Positions 28,795-37,585 of a DNA stretch of 64,000 nt are shown here, piece by piece; positions within the stretch are counted from its first letter, which is position 1; every line of letters starts with the position of its first letter. The translations under genes and the position numbers were made by a program. The notes under the pieces were generated by a model. The model saw only the letters and a program-made list of their open reading frames with translations, had not been told where the DNA came from and made no database searches. Source of the DNA: Lentzea albida (lineage in GTDB: Bacteria; Actinomycetota; Actinomycetes; Mycobacteriales; Pseudonocardiaceae); NCBI RefSeq assembly GCF_900111005.1, contig NZ_FOFV01000001.1:744001-808000 (forward strand), read 5' to 3'.

Positions 28795-31700
28795 CGCGGC
28801 GACCTCATGAACAGCCCGACCAGCTCCGCCACGCGGGCGGGGTCGAGCACGTCCGCACTGAACTGCCACCTGATCGTCAGCCTGCGGTCGTGCAGGTACG
28901 CCACCGCGTCGAGCAGGTGGCCCCTTCTCGCGTCGAGTGGCTTCCACCGGCCTGTTCCCGCCGTCCGGCCCGCCGACAGCATCGGCGCGGTACCGCCCGC
29001 CGGGGTGTTCGCGAACCGCAGCTCCCCGTCGAAGTCGAACCTCAGCGAGGGCTGGGGAACCCCGGCGAGCGCGGATCGCACCCGCGGATCCGGGCACAGG
29101 TGCCGGGCGAGTTCGAAGTCGAAGCCGCGCCGCGGCACCGCGCGGATCGCCTCCACGACCGCGGCGCGGTGCTCGGCCCGGTCGCGGCCTCGCGGAAGCG
29201 GCAGCAGGAACGGGTAGGCGGTGGTGAACCACCCGACCGTCGTCGACACGTCGAGGTCGTCGAAGAGGTCCTCCCGGCCGTGGCCGCCGAGCTCCACCAG
29301 CAGGTTCCGGCCGTCAGCCGGTTCCAGCCACCGCTCGGCCGCTCGACCCAGCTCCGCCAGCAGGTACTCGAACAGGGTCGACTTCGCCAGTCGGGCCGAG
29401 CGCACGAGTTCGTCGGTCTCGTCCTGGTCGAACTCCGTGAACAGGGTTCCACCGTGCCGTTCAAGGCCGGGGAGCTCCTGCTCGGCGAGTGCTACGCGAT
29501 CGGACCAGTCCTGGTCCAGCCAGTGGTCGACGTCGATGGCGGCGGTGCGGGCGTGCCGGGCCAGCCTGCGCGCCCACTCGAGGTAGCCCGGCCCTGGCGG
29601 TTCCAGTGGGAGCCCGTCGAGCAGCGCGGACAGTTCCGGCGTGAGGACGTCCCACGACAACGGGTCCACTACGGCGTGGTGCACCACCACGAGCAACCGA
29701 TCGGGCTCGCCGTCGGGCATGAGCAGCAGCCCGACGCGACCGATCGGGCCAGCTTCGAGGTCGAGCGCGCCGTGCAACTCGTCCGCCGCCCCCGCGACGG
29801 CTCCGGTGAGGTCCTCGCCCGCGCTTCTCAGGTCGAACTCGGTCACGGGCAGCGCCCCTTCGGCCCGCGCCGCACCCTGCCGCCCGCCGCGCGCGGTCCA
29901 GGTGAACCTGGTCCGCAGGGCAGGATGCCGCTCGGCCAGCGAGGTCACGGCCTGCTCGACCCGGTCCCTCGTCACCGGTTCGCGCAAGGTGAGCAGGACC
30001 GCGTGGTTGTAGCGGTTGGGTGTGCCGGGCTCGCGGTCGAAGAAGGCGAGCTGGGTCGGGGTCAGCGGCACGAGGTCGGCCACGGGCGGACCCGTGCGGC
30101 TCCCGGCGGTGAAATCGGTCAGGAACTTCTTGAAGGCCAGGAGGAAGTCTTCGGCCGCGCCCACCGGCTGCCGGGCGGGCACGTGCTCGACGTTGACGGT
30201 GAGCCTTCCGTCCACCACCCCGGCGTTGATCTCCCACTCCAGTGGCCGCCGACCGCGCGGTGAGCACTTCCAGCCGAGGTCGTCGGCCGCGGTGAACAGC
30301 TCGTCGGGCCGGCCGGAGGACGAGTCGACCCGACCCATGAAGTTGAACGCGACCCGAGGGCCGTCTTCGTGGTCGGCCATCGGTTCGCCCGCGGCGCGGC
30401 GGGCCGCCACGAGCAGTTCGGCTGCGCGCTCGACCGCGGCGACGGGATCTCCCGTGCGACGGGCCGGGAGCGCGAGCCGACCCAGAACGGTGAACCAGCC
30501 GACGGTGCGGCCGATGCCCGGCAGGTGGTCGGCCTCCCGTCGGCCGTGCCCCTCCAGTTCCAGCGGCAGCACACCGTCGCCCCACACTGCCGCCGCCGCA
30601 CGTGCCAGCGCGGCGACCAGCGCGGCGTGCAGGCCCTCGTCGGTGGTCAGGGCGGCCTGCCGCGAGATCTGCGACGTGGTGTCGGGGTCCCACTCGGCGA
30701 CGGTCGTCCGGCGGTCCGCCACCAGGTTGGGCACGCGCTCGTCGGCGGGTGGCCCCACGGCGTCCTCCACGCACGCGACCGGCATGGCCGCCGGAGCGGA
30801 CTCGGCGGCCAGCGCTCGTGCCCAGTGGACGAACCCGGCCGTCCGCGGTGGGAAGGACGGCTCCCCGCCGTCGGCGATCGCCAGGTACGCGGACTCCAGG
30901 TCCTCGAGCAGGACCAACCAGGAGACGCGGTCGACGGCGAGGTGGTGGACGGTCAGCAGCAGCCTGGGCCGGTCGGGGTCGTCGTCGAACAGCAGCGCGC
31001 CGAGCAGCCGACCGTCCTCCAGCGACAGCGACGCGTGCAGCCGGTCAGCCAGTTCCACGTCGGTCCCGGTGGCGACCACGGAGCCGTCGACCACCAGGTC
31101 GAACCTGCCGGGCTCGGCCGTCTGACGGGCTCGCCACGGCACGACCTCGGTAACCGGTGTGACGACCTGCCGGACCTCCGTGCCCGTGGTGAACCGAACG
31201 CGCAACTGCTCGTGAACGCGGGTGAGGGCGGTCAACGCCTCCGCGAGCACGCGGATGTCCAGCGGACGTGTGGCGCGCAGGCAGTAGGACTGGTTCCAGT
31301 GGTGCGGCTCGGTGAAGTCCTGGCGGAAGAACCACCGCTGGACCGGCGTCAGCGGCGCGCTCTCCCCGTCGGGCACCGCCGGCGCGGCCTCGGCGTCCGC
31401 ACCCGCCACCTCCGCCAGCTCGGCGATGGTCCGGTGGTCGTAGATGTGCTTCGGCCGCACCACGACACCTTCGCGTGCCGCCGCCCGCACGATCCGGATG
31501 TTCACGATCGAGTCGCCGCCGAGCGCGAAGAAGTCGTCGTGCACGCCCACCGACGGGAGCTTCAGGTGCCGCGCCCACAGATCGGCGAGCACGCGCTCCA
31601 CGGGCGTGCGCGGCGGGACCTGATCTCGCCGCGAGTCGATGTCCGCCAAGTGCTGCCGGAACAGCTCGCGCAGCGCGTGCCGGTCCACTTTGCCGTTGGG

Positions 31701-33833
31701 GCTCAAGGGGAGGCGACCGCGGACCAGCACCTCCGTCGGGATCATGTAGTCGGGTAGGTGGAGCCGGGCACGCGCCGTCACCGAGTCGGTGGGGAGCACC
31801 GCGCCCGGCAGCGGGGTCACAACGGCCACGAGCCTGGCCATCCCGTTGTCGCCGAGCAGTTCCACGACCGCCCTCGCGACCCGCGGATCGGATTCCAGCA
31901 CGTGTTCGACCTCGCCGAGCTCCACCCGACGGCCGCGCACCTTCACCTGACCGTCGGCCCGGCCGAGGCACTCCAGTTCCCCGTCGGGCCGCCACCGGCC
32001 CAGGTCCCCGGTCCGGTACATCCGCGCGCCCGGCACCGTCGAGAACGGGTCCGGTACGAACGCCGCCGCGGTCAGGCCGGGTGCTCGGTGGTAGCCCCGC
32101 CCGACGCTGAGCCCACCGATGTGGATCTCACCGAGGACGCCCGGCGGCGCGGGTACGCAGTCCTGGTCGAGCACGTACACGCGGATGTTGGCCAGTGGTC
32201 GCCCGATGGTGGCCGCGGTTCCGTCGGCGTCCGCGGGCACTGTGCCCTGGGTGGCGTCGTCGGTGCACTCTGCCGGCCCGTACGCGTTGAACAACGGAAC
32301 TTCCGGCATCAGGTCGTGCCAGCGGCGGGCCAGTTCGGCGCCGAGGACCTCACCGTTGCAGATCAACCCGCGCAGCACGGTCCGCAGCCCGTCGGCCCGG
32401 TCCGGCCGCTCCCGCAGGTGCTCCACCAACAGGTCCAGCTGCGCGGGAACGACCTCCAGGTACTCGAACCCGCGCTCGACCACCAGCGCCGTGAGGTCCT
32501 CCGGCGTGCGCACGGTGTCGTCGTCCACCACGTGGACGCAGGCGCCCGCGGTCAGTCCCGCGAACATCTGCCAGACAGACACGTCCGTCGTCAGCGGCAC
32601 CGTCTGGGCGAACTCGACACCCGGCCGCAGATCGCAGGTCCGCGTGCGGATCGCCAGCAGGTTCAGGAACGACCGGTGCTCCAGCGCGGCGCCCTTGGGC
32701 ACGCCGGTCGACCCGGAGGTGAAGATCAGGTAGGCCAGCGCCCGGTCGGGAGGCGGGGGTCCCTGTGGCACGAGCGGGCCTGCCACCGCCGCGGTCGCGA
32801 TCTCGTCGAGCCGCAGCACGGGCCGCCGCAGGTCCGGCGGCAGCGGCACGGTGTCGTCGGCGATCACGGCGGACACACCGCCGAGCACCCGCCTCAGGCG
32901 TTCCGGCGGGATCGCCGGGTCGACCGGGAGGTACGCGGCGCCGGCGAACAGGACGCCGGCCCCGGCGGTCACGAACCAGGCGGTGCGGGCGCCGACGACC
33001 GCGACCACGTCGTCCGTGCCCACGCCCTCCACGCGCAGCCGTTCGGCGACCGCCGTCGCGGTCCGGCACAGCCGCGCGTAGTCGATCGCCGTGTCGCGGT
33101 CGCGCACCGCGACGGCGTCGGGACGCGCCAAGGCGTGGGCGAGCACCTGATCGCGGAACGGCGGTGCGGGCGGCAGGCCGGGCACGTCGTTGAACCCGTC
33201 CACCACGAGGGAAGCCGCTTCCGGCGACAGGAGCCCGATCCGCGCGACGATCGCGTTCGGATCGGTCAGCCCCCGTGCCACCACCTGTGCGACGCCGTCG
33301 GCGAGAAGTGCCGCTCTGGTGTCCGGAAGTCGACCCGACACTTCGATCCCGTTGAGCCGCCATGAGATCCCGACGTGCTCCGACGGGGTCGAACCCGACT
33401 CGCGGACGGAGATCGCGGAACCCGTCGCACCAACGACCGAGGCAGGCGGGAGGCCGTGTGCCCGAGCGGTGGCGATCGCCGCCCTCGCGGTCCCCAGCAG
33501 TTCCCTGAACGTCGAGAGCGGCGCGACCTCGATCAGCACCGGCGTGCCCTCGGCGACCAGCAGGACCGGACCCGAGGCGCCGAGCCTGCGCACGGCCAGC
33601 GCGCTCGCGGCGGTGAGCACCGCCAGCCGCAGCAGCGGCTCACCGCCCGTGACCTCGGTCAGCCTGTGCGCGATCGGCGCGGGCAGGTCAGCCCGCGCGG
33701 TGCCGGTCGCGGTGCCCAGCGGACCAAGGGCGTCGGCCGTGGCTACCCCGGCCGCGCGCAGCGCGTCCTGCCCGCCGAGCCAGAACTCGCGGTCGGCCAG
33801 CCCGGACGGGGCGAGGGTGGTGGTGCTCCGCAT
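28791..33833 (-). CDS. NRPS, (C-lobe)-A-T-E-E, Dab-like adenylation code
   Basis: The protein has 1680 residues. Residues 1-215 resemble only the C-terminal lobe of a condensation domain, with no HHxxxDG. The A domain spans about 225-730 (FTSGSTGVPKG, YGPAECTDD, KVRGRRVELG), with by-eye code DVWEINADDK (Asp417, Val418, Trp421, Glu460, Ile491, Asn493, Ala517, Asp525, Asp526, Lys715). This is close to the 2,4-diaminobutyrate code DIWELTADDK. The carrier Ser is Ser775. Two epimerisation-type domains follow. The first has HHLAVDR and the catalytic Glu1094 in EGHGR; the second has HHAVVDP but GGHGR, with Gly1516 in place of Glu. Confidence 0.9.
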   Translation of the reverse strand: MRSTTTLAPSGLADREFWLGGQDALRAAGVATADALGPLGTATGTARADLPAPIAHRLTEVTGGEPLLRLAVLTAASALAVRRLGASGPVLLVAEGTPVLIEVAPLSTFRELLGTARAAIATARAHGLPPASVVGATGSAISVRESGSTPSEHVGISWRLNGIEVSGRLPDTRAALLADGVAQVVARGLTDPNAIVARIGLLSPEAASLVVDGFNDVPGLPPAPPFRDQVLAHALARPDAVAVRDRDTAIDYARLCRTATAVAERLRVEGVGTDDVVAVVGARTAWFVTAGAGVLFAGAAYLPVDPAIPPERLRRVLGGVSAVIADDTVPLPPDLRRPVLRLDEIATAAVAGPLVPQGPPPPDRALAYLIFTSGSTGVPKGAALEHRSFLNLLAIRTRTCDLRPGVEFAQTVPLTTDVSVWQMFAGLTAGACVHVVDDDTVRTPEDLTALVVERGFEYLEVVPAQLDLLVEHLRERPDRADGLRTVLRGLICNGEVLGAELARRWHDLMPEVPLFNAYGPAECTDDATQGTVPADADGTAATIGRPLANIRVYVLDQDCVPAPPGVLGEIHIGGLSVGRGYHRAPGLTAAAFVPDPFSTVPGARMYRTGDLGRWRPDGELECLGRADGQVKVRGRRVELGEVEHVLESDPRVARAVVELLGDNGMARLVAVVTPLPGAVLPTDSVTARARLHLPDYMIPTEVLVRGRLPLSPNGKVDRHALRELFRQHLADIDSRRDQVPPRTPVERVLADLWARHLKLPSVGVHDDFFALGGDSIVNIRIVRAAAREGVVVRPKHIYDHRTIAELAEVAGADAEAAPAVPDGESAPLTPVQRWFFRQDFTEPHHWNQSYCLRATRPLDIRVLAEALTALTRVHEQLRVRFTTGTEVRQVVTPVTEVVPWRARQTAEPGRFDLVVDGSVVATGTDVELADRLHASLSLEDGRLLGALLFDDDPDRPRLLLTVHHLAVDRVSWLVLLEDLESAYLAIADGGEPSFPPRTAGFVHWARALAAESAPAAMPVACVEDAVGPPADERVPNLVADRRTTVAEWDPDTTSQISRQAALTTDEGLHAALVAALARAAAAVWGDGVLPLELEGHGRREADHLPGIGRTVGWFTVLGRLALPARRTGDPVAAVERAAELLVAARRAAGEPMADHEDGPRVAFNFMGRVDSSSGRPDELFTAADDLGWKCSPRGRRPLEWEINAGVVDGRLTVNVEHVPARQPVGAAEDFLLAFKKFLTDFTAGSRTGPPVADLVPLTPTQLAFFDREPGTPNRYNHAVLLTLREPVTRDRVEQAVTSLAERHPALRTRFTWTARGGRQGAARAEGALPVTEFDLRSAGEDLTGAVAGAADELHGALDLEAGPIGRVGLLLMPDGEPDRLLVVVHHAVVDPLSWDVLTPELSALLDGLPLEPPGPGYLEWARRLARHARTAAIDVDHWLDQDWSDRVALAEQELPGLERHGGTLFTEFDQDETDELVRSARLAKSTLFEYLLAELGRAAERWLEPADGRNLLVELGGHGREDLFDDLDVSTTVGWFTTAYPFLLPLPRGRDRAEHRAAVVEAIRAVPRRGFDFELARHLCPDPRVRSALAGVPQPSLRFDFDGELRFANTPAGGTAPMLSAGRTAGTGRWKPLDARRGHLLDAVAYLHDRRLTIRWQFSADVLDPARVAELVGLFMRSPR

Positions 33834-33850
33834 CGATGACCTCTCTGGCT

Positions 33851-36800
33851 TCAGAACCGGAAGTCCGGGACGTCGGGGGAGGGGCTCTGGTGGTGCTCGC
33901 CGAACAGGTTCAGCAAGGTCGCGTCCGGATCGGTGATCCGGCCCAGCAGCGCCACGAAGTCGTCCAGCAGTCCGGCGGCGCCCGCGTCGGCGTGCTCCAG
34001 GCGCACGTCCAACCGGTCGTCGTAGTCGACGCAGCTCAGGTTCAGCGCGAACTTCGCGCCGACCGGTCCCACGTCGAGCAGTTCGACCGGAGGGCCGTCC
34101 GCGCCGAGCCTGCGCAGCGGTTCGACACCGCTCTGGTAGTCGAACAGCACGTTCGAGATCTGCCCGGACGACCCGGCGGGACGGCGCGCGGCCCTGAGCA
34201 CCTCGTCGGTCGGCAGCTCCTGGTGCGCCAGCGCGGCCAGCGTGCTGGCGCGCACCTCGGTGAGCAACTCCCGCAGCGGTCGGTCGGGACGCACCCGCAC
34301 CCTGGTCAGCACCGTGGTGACGTAACAGCCGACGACGTGCTCGTCGGCGGGTGCGCGCCCGGCCGTCGGGGTCGCGATCGGCAGATCCCGCTGCCCGGCC
34401 AGTCGCCACAGCAGCGCGGACCAGGCCGACAGCAGCACCATCTGCGGTGTCACCCGTTCGTCCTTGGCGAACCGCACCAGCCCTTCGCGGATCGCGTCCG
34501 GCACGGTCGTGGTGACCGATCCGCCGGGCGTGCCGCCGCCGTTCCGCACGGCTGGACCGAGGTCGACCTCCGCGGGCGCCTCGTGCAGGTAGTTCGACCA
34601 GAAGTCGCGCAGGGTCCCGCCACGGGCGGAAGCCGCGGTGGCACGCTGCCCGTCGACGTGGTCGAGGTAGGTGCGAGCGGGTGGGACCGGTGCGCCCGCC
34701 AGTTCGGCGAACACCGCCCGCCAGCTCCAACCGTCGAAGAAGAGGTGGTGGAAGGACATCAGCAGCGCCGCGCGCTCGTGGTCGGAGCAGTCGAGGCGCA
34801 GCAGTGAGAAGCGCGCCGCCGGGCCCTCGTACGGGTCCACGGGCGCGCAGACCAGTGGCGTGAGCCGGTCGCGCAATTCCGCCCGCAGGTCCTCGCGCGC
34901 CACGTGCCGCAGATCGAGGCGATCGGTCGCGAGCGGGACCGCGAGCGCCGGGCGCACCCGTTGCTCCGGACCGTCCGCGCCGTCCTCGACCACGGCGCGC
35001 AGCATCGGGTGCCGGGCCACCAGCGCGTTCACCCGCTCGGTGAGCACCGCGGCGTCCACCTCGCCGTCGAAGAGCAGCACGCCGGGCACGACGTAGGCGG
35101 CCTCGTCGTCGGCCAACTGCGCGGCCGCCCAGATCGCCGTCTGCTGTCCTGACAGCGGCCCGTGGTCGGCGCCGTCCCCACGGGCGGCGGGTTCGGCGGC
35201 GAGGACGTCCGGAATTCGGGAGCGGACCAGTGCCGCCAGGTCCGCGAGGTCCGAGCAGTCGAACAGGTCGAGCACGTCGATGTCGGTGCCGAACCGCTCG
35301 TTGAGCCTGATCACGACACCGACACCGTTGATCGAGTTGCCGCCGGCGTCGAGGAAGTCGTCCGACAGGATCAGGCCGGGTTCCTTGAGCACCTCCCGGA
35401 CGACGGCGAGCACGACCGCGTCCGGATCGTCGTCGTCCGGTGTCGCTCTGATCTCGTCCGCACCTGGCCAGCACGGTGTCCGGTCGAGCGGGGCGACCGG
35501 CAGGTGGGCGCGCCGTCGAGGTCGGGAGTCGGGGACCGCACGCCACCGCGGGTTCCGCCCCGACAGGAAGAGGGCCAGCAGGATCTCTTCGAACCGGGCG
35601 GCGGGGTCGGCCCCGACGTCGACGGCCACGATCCGGTCGGCGGGCAGGACTTCGGCCAGCGCCTCGGAGAGCGGGCTGCCGGGGCCCAGGTCGACGACCA
35701 GCGGACGCTCCAGACCCGCGAGCGCCTGCGCCAGCCGTTGCCGGTCCGGCGGTTCGGCATCCCTGTGGTCGGCGGCGACGCCGAGTGCCGTGCGCACGTC
35801 GACCTCCCCACGGGCGTACCTCGCCGCACCGACCCCTGCACCGTGGCCGAGCACGAGGTCCGGGTGGATCCCGAAGTCGGCCAGCACTTCGTGCCCGCCG
35901 ATCAACCGCAGCACGGTTCGGCTGTCGACACCGTGGTCACCCACCTCCCGGACGAGCCGGCGGACACCGGGGTGAGCGGTGGCCAGTCCGTCCACATCGG
36001 ACCGGTCCACGCCACCGCCGCCGAACGCGAACACCACTTGCGCGGGTTCCGCAGCGGCGAACTCGTCCGACACCGCCGATTCGAGGCGCGCGACGAGCTC
36101 ACCACCGTCCGCGACCCGCCAGCCGCAGCGGTGGTCGAAGTGCACCCGCCCTTCGGTGGACACCCGAGCCGCCCCTCCCAGGTCGAACGCAGCGGGGTCG
36201 ACGGACCTCCGCGTGGTCTCGACGTGCTCGCGCAGCAGTTCGGGACTTGGTGCGGACAGCACCAGAACACGAGGGCCGACGGCGTCCTCGCGCGGGCGCG
36301 GGACGTACTCCTCCACGACCAGGTGCGCGTTGGTCCCCGACAGCCCGAACGAACTCACGCCCGCCCGGCGCGGCGTGCCGCCCCGCTCCCAGTTCGAGAG
36401 CCTGTCCGCGACGCGGATCGGCGCACCGTCCAACGGCAGGAGCGGGTTCGGCGCGGTGAACCCGGCGGTCGGGAAGAAGGCGCGTGCGCGGAACCTGGCC
36501 AGCACGCTGAGCAGCCCGGCGAAGCCCGCCATCGCGCTCAGGTGCCCGAAGTTCGCCTTCACCGAGGAGATGACGCACCCGTCCGGGTGGCGCACGCCGT
36601 CGAACGCGTCCGCCAGGCCCTGGATCTCGATGGGGTCCCCGATCCGGGTTCCGGTGCCGTGCGCCTCGATGTAGCCGATGGTGGCGGGATCCACGGCGGC
36701 GTCGTTCCAGGCCGCCCTGATGACCTCGGTCTGGGCGACCGGACTGGGCGCGGTCAATCCGCTGCCCCTTCCGCCGTCCTGGTTCACGGCGGAGCCCCGC

Positions 36801-37585
36801 AGCACGCAGTGCACCGCGTCCCCGTCCCGTTCGGCATCCGCCAGTCGCTTCACCAGCACGAAGCCACCGCCCTCGCCGTAGCAGGCGCCGTCGGCGGACT
36901 GGTCGAACGGCCTGCACCGGTCTCTCGGCGACTCCACGCCGAGCCCGTGCCCGTCATCGGCCCGCTGTGGTGCCGCCCCGAGGTGCAAGGAGAACCCGCC
37001 GACCAGCGCCAGGTCGACCTCACCGGTGGCGAGCTTCGCCCGCGCCTCGTGCAGGGCGACCAAGAACGACGAGCACGCCGTGTCGATCGCGAGCGCGGGA
37101 CCGCGGAGGTCGAGCAGGTAGGAGATGCGGCCCGCGGCGTTGGCGTGCAAGTTGCCCACCCAGGCCGGCCCTTTCTCCCGCACGTCGGGAGGCAGCAGGT
37201 CGTACAACCCCGGCCGGGGCCCGCCGTTGGCAGCGATGTGGACGGCCACCCGCACGCCGCGCAGCTCCTCCGGCGAGTACCCGGCGTCACCGATCGCGAG
37301 CACCGCCAGTTCGAGCGCCCGGCGCTGCCGGGGGTCGGTCACCTCGGCCTCGGCGCGGGACATGCCGAAGAAGCGGTGGTCGAACCCGGCGATGTCGTCG
37401 ATCCAGCCCGCCTCCCTATCAGCGGGACCCCGATCGACTCCGGTGACCTTCGCCCGTTGCTCGGGCAGCGGACGGATGGTGTCGCGCCCGGAGGCCAGCA
37501 GGTCGACGAGGTCGGTCCACGTGCGCGCTCGCGGCAGTTCGAAGGCCACGCCGATCACCGCGGTCGCACGGGACGGGGCGCTCAC
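33851..37585 (-). CDS. PKS/NRPS hybrid, KS-AT(inactive)-T-C
   Basis: The protein has 1244 residues. Residues 1-430 are a ketosynthase with a complete triad: Cys171 in DTACSSF, His309 in EAHGTGT and His348 in NFGHLSAMAG. Residues about 440-710 look like an acyltransferase remnant whose GHSxG motif is GHGAG (Gly582 for Ser) and whose GQG motif is lost. A carrier domain has its Ser751 in DAGGNSI, and residues 800-1220 are a condensation domain with HHLFFDG. It is the only polyketide component of the cluster and has no ketoreductase or other reductive domain. The GTG start overlaps the upstream NRPS stop by 4 bp. Confidence 0.9.
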   Translation of the reverse strand: MSAPSRATAVIGVAFELPRARTWTDLVDLLASGRDTIRPLPEQRAKVTGVDRGPADREAGWIDDIAGFDHRFFGMSRAEAEVTDPRQRRALELAVLAIGDAGYSPEELRGVRVAVHIAANGGPRPGLYDLLPPDVREKGPAWVGNLHANAAGRISYLLDLRGPALAIDTACSSFLVALHEARAKLATGEVDLALVGGFSLHLGAAPQRADDGHGLGVESPRDRCRPFDQSADGACYGEGGGFVLVKRLADAERDGDAVHCVLRGSAVNQDGGRGSGLTAPSPVAQTEVIRAAWNDAAVDPATIGYIEAHGTGTRIGDPIEIQGLADAFDGVRHPDGCVISSVKANFGHLSAMAGFAGLLSVLARFRARAFFPTAGFTAPNPLLPLDGAPIRVADRLSNWERGGTPRRAGVSSFGLSGTNAHLVVEEYVPRPREDAVGPRVLVLSAPSPELLREHVETTRRSVDPAAFDLGGAARVSTEGRVHFDHRCGWRVADGGELVARLESAVSDEFAAAEPAQVVFAFGGGGVDRSDVDGLATAHPGVRRLVREVGDHGVDSRTVLRLIGGHEVLADFGIHPDLVLGHGAGVGAARYARGEVDVRTALGVAADHRDAEPPDRQRLAQALAGLERPLVVDLGPGSPLSEALAEVLPADRIVAVDVGADPAARFEEILLALFLSGRNPRWRAVPDSRPRRRAHLPVAPLDRTPCWPGADEIRATPDDDDPDAVVLAVVREVLKEPGLILSDDFLDAGGNSINGVGVVIRLNERFGTDIDVLDLFDCSDLADLAALVRSRIPDVLAAEPAARGDGADHGPLSGQQTAIWAAAQLADDEAAYVVPGVLLFDGEVDAAVLTERVNALVARHPMLRAVVEDGADGPEQRVRPALAVPLATDRLDLRHVAREDLRAELRDRLTPLVCAPVDPYEGPAARFSLLRLDCSDHERAALLMSFHHLFFDGWSWRAVFAELAGAPVPPARTYLDHVDGQRATAASARGGTLRDFWSNYLHEAPAEVDLGPAVRNGGGTPGGSVTTTVPDAIREGLVRFAKDERVTPQMVLLSAWSALLWRLAGQRDLPIATPTAGRAPADEHVVGCYVTTVLTRVRVRPDRPLRELLTEVRASTLAALAHQELPTDEVLRAARRPAGSSGQISNVLFDYQSGVEPLRRLGADGPPVELLDVGPVGAKFALNLSCVDYDDRLDVRLEHADAGAAGLLDDFVALLGRITDPDATLLNLFGEHHQSPSPDVPDFRF

